Assembly: GCA_945896675.1 (NCBI GenBank)
Contig: CAMDEM010000005.1
Location: 1 to 64,000, forward strand
DNA length: 64,000 bases
Reading direction: 5' to 3'
From: Cyanobium sp. NIES-981
GTDB taxonomy: Bacteria; Cyanobacteriota; Cyanobacteriia; PCC-6307; Cyanobiaceae
Part shown: in pieces, positions 48,280 through 59,190 of the stretch
Layout of the letters: each line of letters begins with the position of its first letter
How positions within the stretch are numbered: position 1 is the first letter of the stretch
Notes under the pieces: generated by a model
The model's database searches: none
What the model saw: only the letters and a program-made list of their open reading frames with translations
What the model was told of the DNA's origin: nothing
Translations under genes and position numbers: made by a program

Positions 48280-50748
48280 TCAGCGCCGTGCGCTCCATGG
48301 GCCATGCCGTGATGGTCTGGCAGTTTCGATCGCAGCCACAGCCAGCCGGGTGGCCAGCAGTGAATCTGGGTTGAGGCTGATCGAATCAATGCCCTCCTCG
48401 ACCAGAAAGGTCACGAAGGTTGGATCATCACTGGGGGCCTGTCCGCAGATGCCGATCTTGCGGCCGCAGCGTTTGGCCGTACGAATCGCCATCTGAACCA
48501 GGGCCATCACGCTGGGATCGGATTCATCAAACAGGGGGGCCACCAAAGCCGAATCGCGGTCGACCCCCAAGGTCAGCTGGGTGAGGTCGTTGGAGCCAAT
48601 CGAAAATCCGTCGAAGCGTTTGGCAAAGGCCTCGACCGCTAAGACGTTGCTTGGCAGCTCCGCCATGACGTAAACCTGCAAACCATTCTCACCCCGCACC
48701 AAACCCTGCTCCGCCATTGCCGCGAGCACCTGATCACCCTCCTGGGGCGTTCGGCAAAAGGGCACCATCGGGATCGCATTCACCAAGCCCATCACCTCCC
48801 GCACCCGCTTGAGGGCCTGGCACTCAAGGCCAAAAGCCGGGCGAAAAGCCTCTGAGCAGTAGCGGGAGGCCCCCCGCCAACCCAGCATGGGATTGGCTTC
48901 CACCGGTTCGAAGCTGGCTCCGCCCAGCAACTGGGCGTATTCATTGCTCTTGAAATCGGAAAATCGCAGGATCACCGGTTTTGGATAAAAAGCCGCAGCG
49001 ATGCGGGCCATGCCCTGGCTCAAGCGATCGACGTAGTACTCACTGGGCGGCTCGTAGCCCCGGGTGAGCGCGGCGATCTGCTGGCGATGGCCTTGATCCC
49101 GGACCCGGTCAGGCTCCAGCAGGGCCAGGGGGTGGATGCGGATCTGGTTGGCAATGATGAATTCAAGGCGCGCCAATCCCACCCCATCGCAGGGGATCGC
49201 GGCCAGCTTGAAGGCCTCGTCGGGGTTGCCCAGGTTGATCAGGATCTGGGTGCGGGTTGCAGGCAGATCCTCGATGGCCTGCTCCTCCATCCGGTAGGGC
49301 ACATGGCCCGGATACACCCGGCCCTCCTCGCCTTCGCAGCAGCTCAGCGTGATGGTTTGGCCGTCCTGAATGCGGCTGGTGCCATCGCCCGTCCCCACCA
49401 CCGCGGTGATGCCCATTTCGCGGGCAATGATCGCCGCATGGCAGGTCCTGCCGCCCTGGTCGGTGATCACCCCACGGGCCTTTTTGAGGATGGGCTCCCA
49501 ATCGGGGTCCGTGCGACTTGTCACCAGCACATCCCCCTGCTCGAAGCGCTGGATTTCGGAGGGATCGCCGATCACCCGGGCCCGGCCATGGCTTGCAGAG
49601 GTGCCAACCGCACTGCCGCAGACCAACGGTGGCACCTGGTGGGGATCCAGCCGCCACGTTTGCAATAGGGCTTGGCCGCGCTGGGATTGCACCGTTTCAG
49701 GCCTGGCCTGAAGGATGAACAGCTCGCCACTGATGCCATCTTTGGCCCATTCCAGGTCCATTGGCGTTTGGGTGCCCCGCTTGGCGCTGTAGTGCCGCTC
49801 CACCAGCACCGCCCAACGGGCGAGCTGGAGCGCCTCCTGATCGCTGAGCGCATAGCGCTCCTGATCGGCTATGGGCACCACCTCATTGCGCACCGGATGG
49901 CCCGCCTCGGCCTCCGCGCTGCCTGATGGGGTGAGCACCATGCGCAGGTTTTTACTGCCAAGCCGTTTGCCCACGATTGGGGCAAAGCCGAGCTCCAAGG
50001 TGGGTTTATGAATCAGGACTTCGTCGGGATTCACAACCCCCTGCACCACGTTTTCCCCCAACCCATAGGCGGCCGTTAGCAAGACAGCGTCGTGAAATCC
50101 GGTTTCGGTATCGATGCTGAACATCACCCCGGAGCAGGCCAAATCCGAACGCACCATCCGTTGCACGCCGATCGAAAGGGCCACCTCGAGATGGTCGTAA
50201 CCGTGCTGCTGCCGGTAGACGATCGCCCGGTCGGTGAAGAGGGAGGCGTAGCAGCGGCGACAGGCCTCCAACAGGGCCCGATCACCCTGGATATTCAGGA
50301 AGGATTCTTGCTGCCCGGCAAAACTGGCCTCCGGCAAATCCTCGGCGGTGGCACTGGAGCGCACCGCCACCGCCGGGGCCCCCAACGCTGCGTAGGCAGC
50401 CAGGATCACCTGCTCCAACTCTGGCGGCAAGGCCGCCTGGAGCACCAGGCGGCGGGCCTCAAGGCCAGCGGCCTGCAGGGCCTGAAGATCGCGGGTATCC
50501 AGCTGGCCCAACAGCCCCTTGAGGGGCTCCACCAAGTGGTTGGCCTTTAAGAGATTGCGGTAGGCAAGGGCTGTGGTGGCGAAGCCACCCGGTACCTGCA
50601 CCCCCTCCCTGCTGAGTTCCCGGATCATTTCGCCCAGGGAGGCGTTTTTGCCGCCCACCTGGGCCACGGCCCCAATCCCCACCTGGGCCAAGGGCACCAC
50701 CAGGGCAGCATCCCCCTGGCTCTGCTGCGCCATCACCTGCGTGGCCAT
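48280..50748 (-). CDS. ppsA: Phosphoenolpyruvate synthase
   Basis: 822 residues. Converts pyruvate and ATP to PEP, AMP and phosphate. The N-terminal ATP-grasp domain has GGKNASLGEMI and AVRSSATAEDLPEASFAGQQ; the swivelling domain has DQGGRTCHAAIIARE with the phosphorylated His437; the C-terminal TIM barrel has ILRFSDFKSNEYAQLLGG, MLGWRGASRY and FSIGSNDLTQLTLGVDRDS, then IGICGQAPSD. The second ATG at 50733 is also possible. PpsA supports gluconeogenic flux or pyruvate recycling. Confidence 0.95.
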   Translation of the reverse strand: MATQVMAQQSQGDAALVVPLAQVGIGAVAQVGGKNASLGEMIRELSREGVQVPGGFATTALAYRNLLKANHLVEPLKGLLGQLDTRDLQALQAAGLEARRLVLQAALPPELEQVILAAYAALGAPAVAVRSSATAEDLPEASFAGQQESFLNIQGDRALLEACRRCYASLFTDRAIVYRQQHGYDHLEVALSIGVQRMVRSDLACSGVMFSIDTETGFHDAVLLTAAYGLGENVVQGVVNPDEVLIHKPTLELGFAPIVGKRLGSKNLRMVLTPSGSAEAEAGHPVRNEVVPIADQERYALSDQEALQLARWAVLVERHYSAKRGTQTPMDLEWAKDGISGELFILQARPETVQSQRGQALLQTWRLDPHQVPPLVCGSAVGTSASHGRARVIGDPSEIQRFEQGDVLVTSRTDPDWEPILKKARGVITDQGGRTCHAAIIAREMGITAVVGTGDGTSRIQDGQTITLSCCEGEEGRVYPGHVPYRMEEQAIEDLPATRTQILINLGNPDEAFKLAAIPCDGVGLARLEFIIANQIRIHPLALLEPDRVRDQGHRQQIAALTRGYEPPSEYYVDRLSQGMARIAAAFYPKPVILRFSDFKSNEYAQLLGGASFEPVEANPMLGWRGASRYCSEAFRPAFGLECQALKRVREVMGLVNAIPMVPFCRTPQEGDQVLAAMAEQGLVRGENGLQVYVMAELPSNVLAVEAFAKRFDGFSIGSNDLTQLTLGVDRDSALVAPLFDESDPSVMALVQMAIRTAKRCGRKIGICGQAPSDDPTFVTFLVEEGIDSISLNPDSLLATRLAVAAIETARPSRHGPWSARR

Positions 50749-50872
50749 GCCCCTCTAAGCATCTCCATCACTGTGATGGGCAAAGACCGCCTTGACGGCC
50801 TCTGTGCCCGGCTCACTGTTGCTTCTGCTTTTTGGGTGGCACAGTGGGGACTACCGCGTTTGCACACACTTC

Positions 50873-51307
50873 GTGTCTCGCTCCTTTCTAGCCCTATCGG
50901 CTGCTGTTCTCAGCGCGCTCACCCTCCAGGTTGCCCCTGCCCTGGCCCAGCCAGCTCCCAATGCACCCCCGGCCGGCCCGGCAAGCGTGGACACCATGAA
51001 CGACCTGACCCTCGCTGCAGCCGTGAATGTCTGCAACCTGGCGGTCGAGCAAAAAGTGCCCGTTCAGGCCGCCACCATCGCCGGCGCCCAGAGCATTGCC
51101 TATGTGGTGACAGCCAAATACGGAAGTCAGATTGCTGGCAGCGGGAAGCTGGAGGTGGGCCAAATTGTCAACGGTTCGATCGTGCAGATCGTGGCCCGGG
51201 TCAAGGAGGGCTGTTATCCGAAGATCGCTGCTGCAGATCAAAAATTTGTGGATTCAGTGATCGCCGATTTCACCAAGCAGCTCAAGGCCCAAGAAGGCAA
51301 AAAATAG
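50873..51307 (+). CDS. Secreted hypothetical protein, 144 aa
   Basis: From a GTG at 50873 there is a clean signal peptide (VSRSFLALSAAVLSALTLQV, cleavage near ALA-QP), a Pro/Ala linker, then a soluble domain TMNDLTLAAAVNVCNLAVEQ, GSIVQIVARVKEGCYPKIAA and a Lys-rich end. Two Cys residues may pair in the periplasm. The longer frame from 50792 would bury the signal. It resembles a conserved picocyanobacterial secreted protein of unknown function. Divergent from ppsA. Confidence 0.65.
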   Translation: MSRSFLALSAAVLSALTLQVAPALAQPAPNAPPAGPASVDTMNDLTLAAAVNVCNLAVEQKVPVQAATIAGAQSIAYVVTAKYGSQIAGSGKLEVGQIVNGSIVQIVARVKEGCYPKIAAADQKFVDSVIADFTKQLKAQEGKK

Positions 51308-51351
51308 GCCTTCTGCCCAGCTACGACGGGGAGCTTGCAGCCACCTCTGGT

Positions 51352-51636
51352 TCAAGCTCCTTCGCCAGACTCCCTTTGCTTCTCAGCGCTGAGGGTGTCG
51401 TCCTTCAGCTTGTCAACATTCAACTTGTCGCCATCGCGTTGGTTTGGGGAATCGTTTTGTTCAGGCAGCAGTTGGGCCAAGAGCCCCCCTCCAACCAAGA
51501 CCCCTCCGAGAACGAGGGCCAGGCCTTTGTTACTAGCGGCAGCACTATCCCCCCAGGCCGCAGCCGCCAAAAAGGCACCACCCAGAAGCACAGAAGGCAC
51601 GAGCACGATGCCCTTGGCCGTGCGGTTCAAGCTCAT
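51352..51636 (-). CDS. Small membrane protein, 94 aa, unknown
   Basis: Two hydrophobic segments (about 9-30, GIVLVPSVLLGGAFLAAAAW, and 37-57, GLALVLGGVLVGGGLLAQLL) are followed by a polar Asp/Lys-rich tail (GDKLNVDKLKDDTLSAEKQ). Probably two-pass with both ends on the same side. Its start overlaps the stop of the SNase-like gene by four bases, so it is co-translated with it. No family recognised. Confidence 0.6.
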   Translation of the reverse strand: MSLNRTAKGIVLVPSVLLGGAFLAAAAWGDSAAASNKGLALVLGGVLVGGGLLAQLLPEQNDSPNQRDGDKLNVDKLKDDTLSAEKQRESGEGA

Positions 51637-52064
51637 GACACCTTGGGCCCTGGGACTGCTGGAGCTGGGGCTACTTGAGCTGGGACAGCCTGGGGACAGC
51701 TCGACGCAGCAAGCCCCGCCGCCACCAAGCCACTGGCCAAATCCTGGGACTCCCCAAGTTTTTGAACCTTGGCCATCAGCACGCCATTGTCCTGGCCCAT
51801 GGGGCGGAGATTGACCCGACTGCGGCGTGGTAATTCGTGCCTCAACCAGTCGATCGAGGCTTGCTCCTGGGCCTGATCGACGCTGATGCAGGCCAGTTCC
51901 ACGGTGTAGTTGCGATTGCCATCGCCCACCTGGAGCACGGTTGCACTGCGCACCTGGAGCACTTCAGCCGCAGCGGCAGGCGCCGGACTCCATAACAACG
52001 CAGATACCAAGGGAGCTAGCAGCAGCCCCACCATGGTCAACAGGGCCCCAGCCAGCCGACTCAA
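51633..52064 (-). CDS. Secreted SNase-fold-like protein, 143 aa
   Basis: A signal peptide (about 1-33, cleavage near AAA-EVLQ) and one OB-fold-like domain with [56 protein letters not shown] and [14 protein letters not shown]. The order matches staphylococcal-nuclease-like domains, but the catalytic Arg/Asp/Glu set is not clearly kept, so enzymatic activity is doubtful. The TTG at 52064 overlaps the ilvB stop as TTGA; the ATG at 52031 would lose the basic start of the signal. Confidence 0.65.
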   Translation of the reverse strand: MSRLAGALLTMVGLLLAPLVSALLWSPAPAAAAEVLQVRSATVLQVGDGNRNYTVELACISVDQAQEQASIDWLRHELPRRSRVNLRPMGQDNGVLMAKVQKLGESQDLASGLVAAGLAASSCPQAVPAQVAPAPAVPGPKVS

Positions 52065-53926
52065 AGTTTGGCGCCGCAGCTCGGGCAGAAGAGATGGGCG
52101 CTGGCGGTACTACTGCCACAGGCGTTGCACTGGCGGCTGGTGTCGATGGCCAGCTCGGGATGGCTCGGCAAGCCCACCATCTGGGCATTGCTCGCGCCGG
52201 GAGGAACCATCGGATAGCAATTTTCGTTGCGGCGCACCTTCACATCGACGAAGACCGGCCCTGGGTGGTTGAGGGCTTCGGTGAGCTGGTCGTGGAGAGT
52301 GGCGCGATCGGTAATGGCAATCCCTTTGACCCCGAAGGCTTCTGCCAAGGCAGGAAAATTGGGCATGCCACCGGTCATTTCTGAGGCGGAATAGCGCTCT
52401 TCGTAGAAGCTTTCCTGCCACTGGCGCACCATGCCCTGCCAGCCGTTGTTGATCACCACCACCTTCACTGGCAGGTTGTACTGGCTGAGGGTGCCCAGCT
52501 CCTGAATGTTCATCAGGATGCTGGCGTCGCCCGCCACGCAGATCACCTGCTCGTCGGGGAAGGCCGTTTGGGCCCCCATGGCCGCTGGCATGCCAAAGCC
52601 CATGGTGCCCAGGCCTGCACTGCTAATCCAGCGCCGCGGGCCATTGTGCAAGAACTGGGCGGCCCACATTTGATGCTGGCCCACATCGGTTGTGTAGAAG
52701 GCGTTGGGTGCAAGCTCCTGCAAGGCCACAACCACCTCCTGGGGGGCGATGTCCCCTTCAGGGGCCGGCACCACCAGGGGGTAGTGACGCTTCCAGGTGT
52801 CGATCCGCTCGAGCCAAGCTTCCGTGCGACCCTCGGAACCTTGCCCGGTAGAGGCGGCCAGGAGGGCCGAAAGGGCAGCCTTCACATCGGCCACCACCGG
52901 CACATCGGGCAGACGGGTCTTGCCCATTTCCGCCGCATCAATATCGATATGAATCACCTGGGCCCGGGGGGCAAAGCCATCCAGCCGGCCGGTGACGCGG
53001 TCGTCAAAGCGGGCACCCACCGCAATCAACAGATCGCATTCGGTTACGGCGAAGTTGGCATAGGCCGTGCCGTGCATGCCGAGCATTCCCAAGGCGAGGG
53101 GCTGCTTCTCATCGAAGGCACCCTTACCCATCAAGGTGGTGGTGACCGGCAAGCGGAAGCGTTCCGCCAACTGGGCCACTTCCGGGTGGGCTCCACTGCT
53201 GATGGCGCCGCCACCCACATAAAGCAAGGGACGGCGGGCCTGGCCAATCAGCCCGAGGGCCGCCGCAATCGCGCTGGGCTGGGGGGCAGGCGGAAGCTTG
53301 AAGCCGGCGGGAATTGCTGTGCCAGGAGCAACGGGCACATAGGTGAATTCTTCGGCGCCCACGTCCTTGGGTACATCGATCAACACCGGACCCGGCCGGC
53401 CGCTGGCGGCAATCAGAAAGGCTTCAGCCACGATCCGACCGATATCGGCAGGATCACGCACCACCCAGGAGTGCTTCACGATCGGCAGGGTGATGCCAAA
53501 AATATCGGTTTCCTGGAAGGCATCCGTACCAATCGAGGCCCGGGGCACCTGACCGGTGATCACCACCATCGGCACCGAATCCATCTGGGCCGTGGCGATA
53601 CCCGTCACCAAATTGGTGGCTCCAGGGCCGGAGGTTCCAAAACACACCCCCACCTGGCCGGTGGCTCGGGCATAGGCGTCTGCCGCATGGGTCCCGCCCT
53701 GCTCGTGCCGCACCAGGATGTGCTTCAACCAGCCCCGGGATTCCGCCTTGTGGAGCTCGTCGTAGATGGGCAGAATCGCGCCACCGGGATAGCCAAAGAT
53801 GTGCTTCACCCCATGCAGACGCAGGGCATCCATCAGGGCGTAGCCCCCCTTGACCCGCATGGGGGCAGCGCTACGGAAGGTGGCTGGCGCGGACTGGGCC
53901 GCAGGAGTGATGGGCGTAAGCGTCAC
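52061..53926 (-). CDS. ilvB: Acetolactate synthase large subunit
   Basis: 621 residues, ThDP- and FAD-dependent. First shared step of branched-chain amino acid synthesis. Motifs: [17 protein letters not shown] with catalytic Glu ([18 protein letters not shown]), [35 protein letters not shown], and [47 protein letters not shown] (ThDP site). A C-terminal [20 protein letters not shown] looks like a small zinc ribbon of ~25 residues with four Cys, an unusual addition. The GTG at 53926 (MTLTPITPA) is preferred; the frame opens with a TTG at 53971. Confidence 0.94.
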   Translation of the reverse strand: MTLTPITPAAQSAPATFRSAAPMRVKGGYALMDALRLHGVKHIFGYPGGAILPIYDELHKAESRGWLKHILVRHEQGGTHAADAYARATGQVGVCFGTSGPGATNLVTGIATAQMDSVPMVVITGQVPRASIGTDAFQETDIFGITLPIVKHSWVVRDPADIGRIVAEAFLIAASGRPGPVLIDVPKDVGAEEFTYVPVAPGTAIPAGFKLPPAPQPSAIAAALGLIGQARRPLLYVGGGAISSGAHPEVAQLAERFRLPVTTTLMGKGAFDEKQPLALGMLGMHGTAYANFAVTECDLLIAVGARFDDRVTGRLDGFAPRAQVIHIDIDAAEMGKTRLPDVPVVADVKAALSALLAASTGQGSEGRTEAWLERIDTWKRHYPLVVPAPEGDIAPQEVVVALQELAPNAFYTTDVGQHQMWAAQFLHNGPRRWISSAGLGTMGFGMPAAMGAQTAFPDEQVICVAGDASILMNIQELGTLSQYNLPVKVVVINNGWQGMVRQWQESFYEERYSASEMTGGMPNFPALAEAFGVKGIAITDRATLHDQLTEALNHPGPVFVDVKVRRNENCYPMVPPGASNAQMVGLPSHPELAIDTSRQCNACGSSTASAHLFCPSCGAKL

Positions 53927-53998
53927 GGCTGCTGCGGGCCAAGCAATCTGGCCATTCTCTAACGACAGCAACCCTAGGTGCCAGAGAGGCTTTTGGAG

Positions 53999-54583
53999 CT
54001 AGGGCCTGGCGGCCGCCCCGCGGCTGCGGGCCATGGCCCGCAGGATGAGGGCCGGATCCAGCCACTGGCCGCCATAGCGCATCCCCCAGTGCAGGTGGGG
54101 ACCAGTGGTGCGACCACTCATCCCCACCCGGGCAATCAGCTGGCCCGTCCGCACCCGTTGGCCTGGCTGGAGCTGAAGCCCACCGCTGCGATAAATCCCA
54201 TCGGCCCCGCTGCCTAGCAGATGGCAATAGATGTGCTCATAGGGGCCCGATTGGATGACGAGCCCCACCCCACAGCGCCCGTCGTGGATCACCTCTTTGA
54301 CGGTGCCGCCCCACCAATTGCGGATGGGTGAACCGAGGGGAGCCGCAATATCCAGGCCGTAATGGGGCTCGATGGCCCCCCAGGGGCCCGTGCGACCCCC
54401 AAAGGAGCTTGTGTAACCAGAGAAGACCGTTACCGGGAAAACCCCTAGGTGCCAGGGGTTTTGGACTCGCCTGGCCTGGCCCATGGGCTGGGCGAACCCC
54501 GATGCCGCGATCCCTGAGGCAAACAGGGCCGCCCCAACCGCGACAATTCTCTGGAAGACAGGCCTAGAGCAGCCCGAGGGCAT
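53999..54583 (-). CDS. M23 (LytM-type) murein peptidase
   Basis: 194 residues. A signal peptide ([20 protein letters not shown]) precedes a zinc metalloprotease domain with [13 protein letters not shown] (HxxxD), [30 protein letters not shown] (HxH) and RYGGQWLDP. It cleaves peptide crosslinks of the cell wall or activates amidases. ATG 54583 overlaps the end of hemH by about 20 bases. It follows hemH on the same strand and is 72 bases from the ilvB start, probably unrelated in function. Confidence 0.88.
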   Translation of the reverse strand: MPSGCSRPVFQRIVAVGAALFASGIAASGFAQPMGQARRVQNPWHLGVFPVTVFSGYTSSFGGRTGPWGAIEPHYGLDIAAPLGSPIRNWWGGTVKEVIHDGRCGVGLVIQSGPYEHIYCHLLGSGADGIYRSGGLQLQPGQRVRTGQLIARVGMSGRTTGPHLHWGMRYGGQWLDPALILRAMARSRGAAARP

Positions 54584-55739
54584 GGAGCGGACCTCGCCCG
54601 CTGATGAGCTCGAGCAGGAACGCCGAGAAACCCACCATGGCCAAGCGGCCATTCCACACTTCGGAACTGTTGTTCCAACCCCAAGCCCATTTGTCCTGGG
54701 GATAGAGCTTCACCTTGGTGGGCAGCTCGGCCGCTTGGTCGAGGTTGACCTCAGGGCCTGCCATCGCCCGTTGCACCAGATCGGCCAGGCCGGAGATAAA
54801 GGCTGGATTGATATCCAAGGCGGGCACCCGCCGGAAATGGGTGATTCCAGCTTCGTGGGCCAGCTCGCGGTATTCGATATCGATTTCCTCGAGGGTTTCG
54901 ATGTGCTCGCTCACAAAGCTGATCGGTACCACCACCAATTCCTTCACCCCCTCACCGCCCAGTTCCGCCAGGGCCTCTTCGGTGTAGGGCTTGAGCCACT
55001 CAACCGGCCCCACGCGGCTTTGGTAGGCCAAAGTTGAGGGATTGGAGTGGCCCACCAGTTCGCCCAGGCGCTGCATGATCAACTCACTGCAGGCTTGGAT
55101 TTCGCGCTGGTAGGGATCGCCAGCCTCCTCCACATAGCTCTTCGGTACGCCATGGGCACTGAAGAAGATGTGGGCTGATCCGGGATCTTCACAACCGCGA
55201 ATTTGCTCCGCAATCAACCCCGCCATGGCATTGATGTAGCCAGGGTCGTCGTAGTAGCTCCGGATGCAGCGGATGGGGAGCTGGGAAAACTTGGGATCGG
55301 CCTGGCGCAGGCGCTTCAGCTCTCGAAAGCTGGAGCCACTGGTACTGATCGAGAAGTGGGGATAGAGGGGTAAGACCACCACCTCTTCGACATCGTCGGC
55401 CTTGATGTCTGCAACGGCAGATTCCGTGAAGGGATGCCAGTAGCGCATGGCCACATAGCTGGTGGCATCCACGCCCCGACTGCGCAGCTCGCTTTGCAGT
55501 TCGCGGGCCTGTTGTTCCGTAATCCGCCGCAGGGGGGAGCCCCCGCCGATCGAGCGATAGGCCTCCTTAGATTTACCGCTCCGCAGGGTGCTGATCAACC
55601 AGGCCAAGGGTTTCTGCAGGGCCGGGTTGGGTAGCCGAATGATTTCCGGGTCGGAAAACAGGTTGTAGAGGAACGGACCAACGTCCTGGATACGCTCGGG
55701 TCCCCCGAGGTTCAGCAGCAGCACGCCAACTTTGGCCAT
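54564..55739 (-). CDS. hemH: Ferrochelatase with C-terminal Hlip/CAB domain
   Basis: 391 residues. Inserts Fe2+ into protoporphyrin IX. Core motifs: [55 protein letters not shown] with the catalytic His, and [20 protein letters not shown]. The last ~40 residues ([20 protein letters not shown], then ELISGRGPL) are a high-light-inducible-type chlorophyll a/b-binding helix with the ExxNxRxAMxG motif, a fusion found in cyanobacterial and algal ferrochelatases. Start at 55739 (MAKVGVLLL); the upstream frame is not conserved. Confidence 0.95.
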   Translation of the reverse strand: MAKVGVLLLNLGGPERIQDVGPFLYNLFSDPEIIRLPNPALQKPLAWLISTLRSGKSKEAYRSIGGGSPLRRITEQQARELQSELRSRGVDATSYVAMRYWHPFTESAVADIKADDVEEVVVLPLYPHFSISTSGSSFRELKRLRQADPKFSQLPIRCIRSYYDDPGYINAMAGLIAEQIRGCEDPGSAHIFFSAHGVPKSYVEEAGDPYQREIQACSELIMQRLGELVGHSNPSTLAYQSRVGPVEWLKPYTEEALAELGGEGVKELVVVPISFVSEHIETLEEIDIEYRELAHEAGITHFRRVPALDINPAFISGLADLVQRAMAGPEVNLDQAAELPTKVKLYPQDKWAWGWNNSSEVWNGRLAMVGFSAFLLELISGRGPLHALGLL

Positions 55740-55848
55740 GCCAGGTTCCAAACGGCGCAATGGTTGAGAGCGTAACGCTACCGGCCCGGCCCTAGCGCAA
55801 CAGGGGAGCCATCGATAAGGTCTGGACGGGATTGGAGCGGGCCGGAAG

Positions 55849-57084
55849 GTGAGCCAGCTAGTTGCAAACACCCCGCCCGTGGGCACGCAGATCGAGGCTG
55901 CCCTTGCCGAACAAAACGCCCTCCTAAGTGCGGCGGGCATTGGTTTGCGGTTCGAGAAACGGGGCGAACGGCTGGGCCTGCGGGGCCCACTGCCGTGCCG
56001 CCAGGGCAGGGCTGCCCACCCGGTTCAGCGGATCAGCTTGGGATTACCGGCCACACCCGATGGCCTGGAGCAGGCCAAAGCCCAACTCAAGGACGTTCTC
56101 CGCCAGCTCCAACAGCAACGGTTTGATTGGTCGTTCTGGGCCCGCCAGGGCAAGCCTGGAACCCAGCAGTTGCTCGAGACCAACGGCCCCCGCTACCAGG
56201 AACGGGCTGGGTTCGATCTTGTGATTCAAGAGTTCGAGGAGGCCTTTTTCAGGGATCCCCGCCGGCGCCGCAATCCATCAGGAGCGAAAACCACCTGGAC
56301 CAGCGCCTATCGCCCCTACCTGCGCCGCATGGCGGCCCTGGCAGGGGAATCGGGCCCGGCCCTCGATCGCAGACTGTTTGAGCAGGTCCTGGAGAGCTAC
56401 GAGCCCACCAGCCGCAGCCGGCAGCAATGCGGCACCGCCCTCGCTGCCCTGGCCCGCCACCGCGCCATTGCCCTTCCAGAGGATTGGTCGGAACGGGCGG
56501 CTGGTTACGGCTTGCATGCCGCCCAATTCCGTCGCCTGCCCAGCGATAGCCAAATTGTGGACGGCATCGAACGGGTGCCCAACCCCTCTTGGCGCCTGGC
56601 CTATGGGCTGATGGCCACCTATGGACTGCGCAATCACGAGGTCTTCTTCTGCGACCTCTCGGCCCTCGCCCCGGGCGGCGATCGGGTGATTCGCGTGCTT
56701 CCCACCAGCAAAACCGGCGAGCACCAGGTGTGGCCGTTCCAGCCGGATTGGGTGGAGCGCTTTGGCCTCGAGCAATTGGGCGAGGCACCCCAGTTGTTAC
56801 CCCAGGTGAGCACGGATCTGCGGCGCACCACCCTGCAGCAGGTGGGCCGGCGGGTGGCCGAGCAATTCCACCGCTATGGCCTCAGCCACACCCCCTACGA
56901 CCTGCGCCATGCCTGGGCGGTCCGAACCATTCACATCGGCCTGCCCGACACGGTTTCAGCGCGGATGATGGGCCACTCGGTGGCGATTCACACGCGCACC
57001 TACCACCACTGGATTACCCGGCGCGATCAACAGCAGGCCGTCGATACGGCCCTGGCCCGCCTGGCCCAGACAAAAGCCGCCTGA
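55849..57084 (+). CDS. Orphan tyrosine recombinase
   Basis: 411 residues. The N-terminal part (1-190) is a SAM-like core-binding domain. Catalytic residues of the integrase family: Arg261 (YGLRNHEV), Lys288 (TSKTGEHQ), Arg353 in PYDLRHAW, His376 (MMGHSV) and nucleophile Tyr385 (TRTYHHW). The HxxR box is YDLR, with Tyr in place of His, which occurs in some families. Start is GTG at 55849. No repeats, excisionase or cargo genes are adjacent, and it lies in core housekeeping sequence; a chromosome-resident recombinase (as found widely in picocyanobacteria) is more likely than an active mobile element. It is 53 kb from the tRNA-Pro island. Confidence 0.85.
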   Translation: MSQLVANTPPVGTQIEAALAEQNALLSAAGIGLRFEKRGERLGLRGPLPCRQGRAAHPVQRISLGLPATPDGLEQAKAQLKDVLRQLQQQRFDWSFWARQGKPGTQQLLETNGPRYQERAGFDLVIQEFEEAFFRDPRRRRNPSGAKTTWTSAYRPYLRRMAALAGESGPALDRRLFEQVLESYEPTSRSRQQCGTALAALARHRAIALPEDWSERAAGYGLHAAQFRRLPSDSQIVDGIERVPNPSWRLAYGLMATYGLRNHEVFFCDLSALAPGGDRVIRVLPTSKTGEHQVWPFQPDWVERFGLEQLGEAPQLLPQVSTDLRRTTLQQVGRRVAEQFHRYGLSHTPYDLRHAWAVRTIHIGLPDTVSARMMGHSVAIHTRTYHHWITRRDQQQAVDTALARLAQTKAA

Positions 57085-57133
57085 GCCCCTGCCCCGGGCT
57101 GAACCGCCAGAGTGGTCCCCAAGATCCTTCCCC

Positions 57134-57841
57134 ATGCCCCCCTTGCCTGACATCACCTCCCCCGGGATCACCCCGGGCGACCTGTTGGCCGCCGACCAGG
57201 CCGCCCAGGTCCTCGGTCCTGGTGGGGATTTGGCCCCGGAAACCGATCAAGATGGCTACAAGCGACGCATGGCCCGCCGCAAGGAGGTCCAACAACAGCG
57301 CGTCGGCGAGCGGAACCTGGAAAAGGGCCTGGTGATGGTCTTCACCGGTGATGGCAAGGGCAAAACCACCGCCGCCCTGGGCCTGGTGTTGCGCACCCTG
57401 GGCCATGGCGACCAGGTGGCCGTGGTCCAGTTCATCAAGGGGGGCTGGCAGCCCGGGGAGGCCAAGGCCCTGGCCCTCTTCGGCGAAGCCCTGCACTGGC
57501 ATGCCCTCGGCGAAGGCTTCACCTGGGAAACCCAGGACCGGGATCGGGATCGGGAATTGGTCCAGCAGGCCTGGCAGACATCGCTCACCTACTTGGCCGA
57601 TCCAGGGCGCAAGTTGGTGGTGCTCGATGAGGTCAACGTGGCCCTGAAGCTGGGCTATCTCGCCGTGGAGCAGGTGATCGAAGGCCTCTCCCTCAGGCCC
57701 GAGCTAACCCACGTGGCCCTCACGGGCCGGGGGGCACCAGCGGCCTTGGTGGAGCGGGCTGACCTGGTAACGGAGATGAAACTGGTGCGCCATCCCTTCC
57801 GGGAGCAGGGAGTCAAGGCCCAACGGGGCATTGAGTTTTAG
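57134..57841 (+). CDS. cobO: Cob(I)yrinic acid a,c-diamide adenosyltransferase
   Basis: 235 residues. Makes the adenosyl ligand of cobamides. The P-loop GDGKGKTTAA spans residues 72-81, with RKEVQQQRVGERNLEKGLVM before it, VVQFIKGGW, WETQDRDRDRELVQQAW, KLVVLDEVNVALKLGYL, and the C-terminal MKLVRHPFREQGVKAQRGIE typical of CobO/BtuR. The first ~60 residues are an unusual Pro/Gly extension. It follows the recombinase by 49 bases on the same strand. Confidence 0.93.
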   Translation: MPPLPDITSPGITPGDLLAADQAAQVLGPGGDLAPETDQDGYKRRMARRKEVQQQRVGERNLEKGLVMVFTGDGKGKTTAALGLVLRTLGHGDQVAVVQFIKGGWQPGEAKALALFGEALHWHALGEGFTWETQDRDRDRELVQQAWQTSLTYLADPGRKLVVLDEVNVALKLGYLAVEQVIEGLSLRPELTHVALTGRGAPAALVERADLVTEMKLVRHPFREQGVKAQRGIEF

Positions 57842-57911
57842 GGGGCGGTTGTGACTGCGGTAACGGTTTGGCAGGCAGGCCGCAGGGCCGTTGCTACGGT
57901 CAGGCAAATAA

Positions 57912-58631
<720 letters not shown>

Positions 58632-58650
58632 ACGAGAGCCGAGAATCGCC

Positions 58651-59190
58651 ATGGATTTGGACGCCAGTATGAGCAAGTCGCTGGAATCAACCCAGCGCAC
58701 TTTCAACACAATCCGCACCGGCCGGGCAAACCCTTCCCTGCTGGACAAGGTCAGCGTGGAGTACTACGGCGCAGACACCCCCTTGAAGTCGCTCGCGACC
58801 ATCTCCACCCCCGACGCCCAAACGATCCAGATCCAGCCCTTTGATGGCAGCTCCATGGGCTTGATCGAGAAGGCCATCTCCTTGAGTGATTTAGGGCTCA
58901 CCCCCAACAACGACGGCAAGGTGATTCGGATCAATATCCCCCCCCTCACCGAGGAACGCCGAAAAGAATTCTGCAAACTGGCCGCGAAATATGCCGAGGA
59001 GGGCAAGGTGGCCCTGCGTAATGTGCGGCGCGACGCCATCGATCGCATCAAAAAGCAAGAAAAGGATGGCGATCTCTCAGAGGATCAAAGCCGTGATGAA
59101 CAGGAGAAGGTCCAAAAGGTGACCGACAAGTTCATTACCCAGCTCGAAAAACTGTTGGCCGAAAAAGAAAAAGACATCCTCAAGGTTTGA
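58651..59190 (+). CDS. frr: Ribosome recycling factor
   Basis: 179 residues. Releases ribosomes after termination together with EF-G. Visible: [77 protein letters not shown] and the C-terminal [18 protein letters not shown]. Length is normal. Its TGA overlaps the TTG start of the geranylgeranyl reductase-like gene (TTGA). Confidence 0.96.
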   Translation: MDLDASMSKSLESTQRTFNTIRTGRANPSLLDKVSVEYYGADTPLKSLATISTPDAQTIQIQPFDGSSMGLIEKAISLSDLGLTPNNDGKVIRINIPPLTEERRKEFCKLAAKYAEEGKVALRNVRRDAIDRIKKQEKDGDLSEDQSRDEQEKVQKVTDKFITQLEKLLAEKEKDILKV

